From: JBCCWF01 sp038520475
GTDB taxonomy: Bacteria; Cyanobacteriota; Cyanobacteriia; CAKZMO01
Direction of reading: 5' to 3'
NCBI GenBank assembly: GCA_038520475.1
Contig: JBCBLF010000264.1
Location: 1-6,523, forward strand
DNA: 6,523 nt
This document shows positions 5,121-6,523 of the stretch, one piece after another. A model generated the notes under the pieces. It saw only the letters and a program-made list of their open reading frames with translations. It ran no database searches and was not told where the DNA came from. Every line of letters begins with the position of its first letter. Within the stretch, counting starts at the first letter, position 1. A program made the translations under genes and the position numbers.

Positions 5121-6422
5121 ATGTACGCATTTGACACAGCAATTGAAGCAATTAAAGCAAGAGAAATACTAGATTCAAGGGGACGCCCTACCGTTGAAGC
5201 TGAGGTTTATTTAGTCAATGGTGCTGTTGGTCTTGCTCAGGTACCCAGCGGCGCATCAACGGGTACGTTTGAAGCGCATGAATTGCGTGATGGGGATGAT
5301 ACTCGATATGGAGGCAAAGGCGTTCTCAAGGCTGTAGTGAACGTTGAAGAGAAAATTGCGCCCAGTTTGTTTGAAATGGATGCCCTCAATCAGATGGCAA
5401 TCGACAAAGCCATGATTGAGATGGATGGGTCAAACAACAAGGCAAATCTTGGAGCCAACGCTATTCTGGCGGTATCGTTGGCCAATGCTAAAGCAGCAGC
5501 GATCGCCCTAGAGTTACCGCTATACCGCTATTTGGGTGGCCCAATGGCAAACGTGTTACCCGTTCCCCTGATGAATATCATCAATGGCGGTGCTCATGCG
5601 GACAACAATGTGGACATTCAAGAATTTATGATTGTGCCTGTTGGCGCTGCCTCATTCCGCGATGCTCTACGGTGGGGAGCGGAAGTGTTTGCTGCCCTAA
5701 GCAAAGTCCTCAAAGGGAAAGGCTTACTAACTGGCGTCGGAGATGAGGGAGGATTTGCACCGAACTTAGGCTCCAACCAAGAAGCGCTGGATTTGATTAT
5801 CGAATCAATTGAAAAAGCAGGCTATCGTCCTGGTGAGGATGTCGCCCTTGCACTCGATGTCGCTGCAACTGAACTCTACAAGGACGGCCAATATGAATAC
5901 GATGGTGCGACTCATTCGCCATCTGAAATGATTGGCTACTTAGAGTCGTTGGCGAGTCAGTATCCCATTGTTTCCATTGAAGACGGGCTCCATGAGGAAG
6001 ATTGGTTGCACTGGCAATTGATGGAAGAAAAAATGGGCGATCGCATCCAGCTTGTGGGAGATGACTTATTTGTCACCAATCCTACTCGATTACAAAAGGG
6101 CATCGATCAGCACGCCGGAAACTCGATTCTGATTAAGCTTAATCAGATTGGTTCACTAACAGAAACCCTAGAGACCATTGAGCTTGCCACTCGCAGCGGC
6201 TATACCTCGGTGATTAGTCATCGCTCTGGAGAGACTGAAGACACCACAATCGCTGATTTAGCCGTAGCGACCCGTGCAGGCCAAATTAAGACTGGCTCTC
6301 TGTGCCGCAGCGAGCGCATTGCAAAATACAATCGCCTCCTACGAATTGAGAGTGAGCTGGGTGACCACGCTGTGTATGCCGGTACTGTTGGCCTTGGTCC
6401 CCGATACAAGACAACACTATAG
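5121..6422 (+). CDS. eno: Enolase (phosphopyruvate hydratase)
   Basis: Enolase interconverts 2-phosphoglycerate and phosphoenolpyruvate in glycolysis and gluconeogenesis. The 433-residue protein is of normal length and fully conserved in its active site. The mobile loop SGAST (43-47), His159 (GGAHADNN), Glu168 (IQEF) and the proton relay Glu209 (GDEGGFAPN) are present. The Mg ligands are Asp246 (ALDVAA), Glu287 (SIEDGL) and Asp314 (VGDDLF). Catalytic Lys339 (ILIKLNQIG), His367-Arg-Ser (SHRSGETEDT) and Lys390 (QIKTGSL) complete the site. I chose ATG 5121 over the TTG 18 bp upstream: GAGGGA and GGGA lie just before it, and family members have only a few residues before the AREILDSRG motif. Asn is usual in DSRGNPT; here it is Arg22. 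The gene stands alone, divergent from gloA, and ends at a palindromic terminator. Confidence 0.97.
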   Translation: MYAFDTAIEAIKAREILDSRGRPTVEAEVYLVNGAVGLAQVPSGASTGTFEAHELRDGDDTRYGGKGVLKAVVNVEEKIAPSLFEMDALNQMAIDKAMIEMDGSNNKANLGANAILAVSLANAKAAAIALELPLYRYLGGPMANVLPVPLMNIINGGAHADNNVDIQEFMIVPVGAASFRDALRWGAEVFAALSKVLKGKGLLTGVGDEGGFAPNLGSNQEALDLIIESIEKAGYRPGEDVALALDVAATELYKDGQYEYDGATHSPSEMIGYLESLASQYPIVSIEDGLHEEDWLHWQLMEEKMGDRIQLVGDDLFVTNPTRLQKGIDQHAGNSILIKLNQIGSLTETLETIELATRSGYTSVISHRSGETEDTTIADLAVATRAGQIKTGSLCRSERIAKYNRLLRIESELGDHAVYAGTVGLGPRYKTTL

Positions 6423-6424
6423 TC

Positions 6425-6466
6425 AGCAAAGATAATGCCGACAGCGCTGTCGGCATTATCTTTGCT
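6425..6466. terminator. Perfect 42-bp palindrome, terminator of eno
   Basis: Beginning 2 bp after the eno stop codon, 21 bases (6425-6445) are followed with no spacer by their exact reverse complement (6446-6466). As RNA this gives an A-rich foot, a GC-rich stem GCCGACA, a minimal GCGC loop, and a T-rich strand (ATTATCTTTG) after the GC part. It works the same way in both directions, so it may also serve a convergent gene to the right. No gene can be supported in the remaining 57 bp. Confidence 0.8.
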
Positions 6467-6523
6467 CAGTGAGTGTTACAGCAAAAATTAGCTTCTTCTT
6501 GTTAGGTCAGTCCGTCACCCGAC

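Larger units (their letters stand above)
168..6044. repeat. HIP1 octamers GCGATCGC, ten dispersed copies
   Basis: Copies begin at 168, 288, 586, 2024, 3639, 3858, 3869, 4828, 5499 and 6037, about one per 650 bp, far above chance for an 8-mer. HIP1 is over-represented in many cyanobacterial genomes. They lie in the J/WD40, deoxyribosyltransferase, unknown and eno genes, in the doubtful small ORF, and twice in the terminator. Their presence in the unknown gene argues that it is long resident or comes from another cyanobacterium. Confidence 0.9.

Noticed and set aside
4903..5151. 82-codon minus-strand frame overlapping the start of eno
   Set aside because: It overlaps the eno start antisense and its translation has no recognisable motif.

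Overview
The window looks like chromosomal DNA from a cyanobacterium. The octamer GCGATCGC (the cyanobacterial HIP1 element) occurs ten times in 6.5 kb. The enolase and glyoxalase I read as ordinary cyanobacterial housekeeping enzymes, and a J-domain/TPR/WD40 fusion fits the large WD40 repertoire of filamentous and colonial cyanobacteria. The species cannot be named from this sequence.

Layout from left to right. (1) On the minus strand at the left edge, 43 readable codons match the nucleotide-binding domain of a P-type cation ATPase. The membrane and phosphorylation domains that must precede it are absent, because the neighbouring WD40 gene occupies that space. It is probably a 5'-truncated remnant. 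(2) Minus strand 135-1619: a 494-residue protein with an N-terminal J domain, a TPR pair and a seven-bladed WD40 propeller. Its start follows a 13-codon possible leader ORF with no gap (TGA then ATG). (3) Divergent from it, 1754-2218 plus: a nucleoside 2-deoxyribosyltransferase-like protein. (4) A 419-bp gap with no convincing gene but with overlapping small hairpins, a 95-nt nested inverted repeat and a leader hairpin, ahead of (5) 2638-3750 plus: a 370-residue protein of unknown function. It has a lysine/glutamate/threonine-rich helical N-terminus containing an 18-residue tandem duplication, and a glycine/serine-rich, probably beta-structured C-terminus. (6) Two abutting hairpins, the second a strong bidirectional terminator built on two HIP1 sites, shared with (7) convergent gloA (3968-4402 minus). 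(8) About 720 bp of mostly empty DNA with one doubtful small ORF that may be broken at a run of five Gs. (9) eno, 5121-6422 plus, closed by a perfect 42-bp palindrome acting as terminator.

The genes do not form one pathway. Enolase (glycolysis) and glyoxalase I (methylglyoxal detoxification) are core metabolism. The chaperone/propeller fusion, the deoxyribosyltransferase-like protein and the unknown protein are accessory-type genes. The best leads are the unknown gene with its unusual flanking hairpins, the ATPase remnant at the end of the WD40 gene, and the leader ORF before that gene. I see no CRISPR array, insertion sequence, rRNA or tRNA, and no convincing new multi-gene system.
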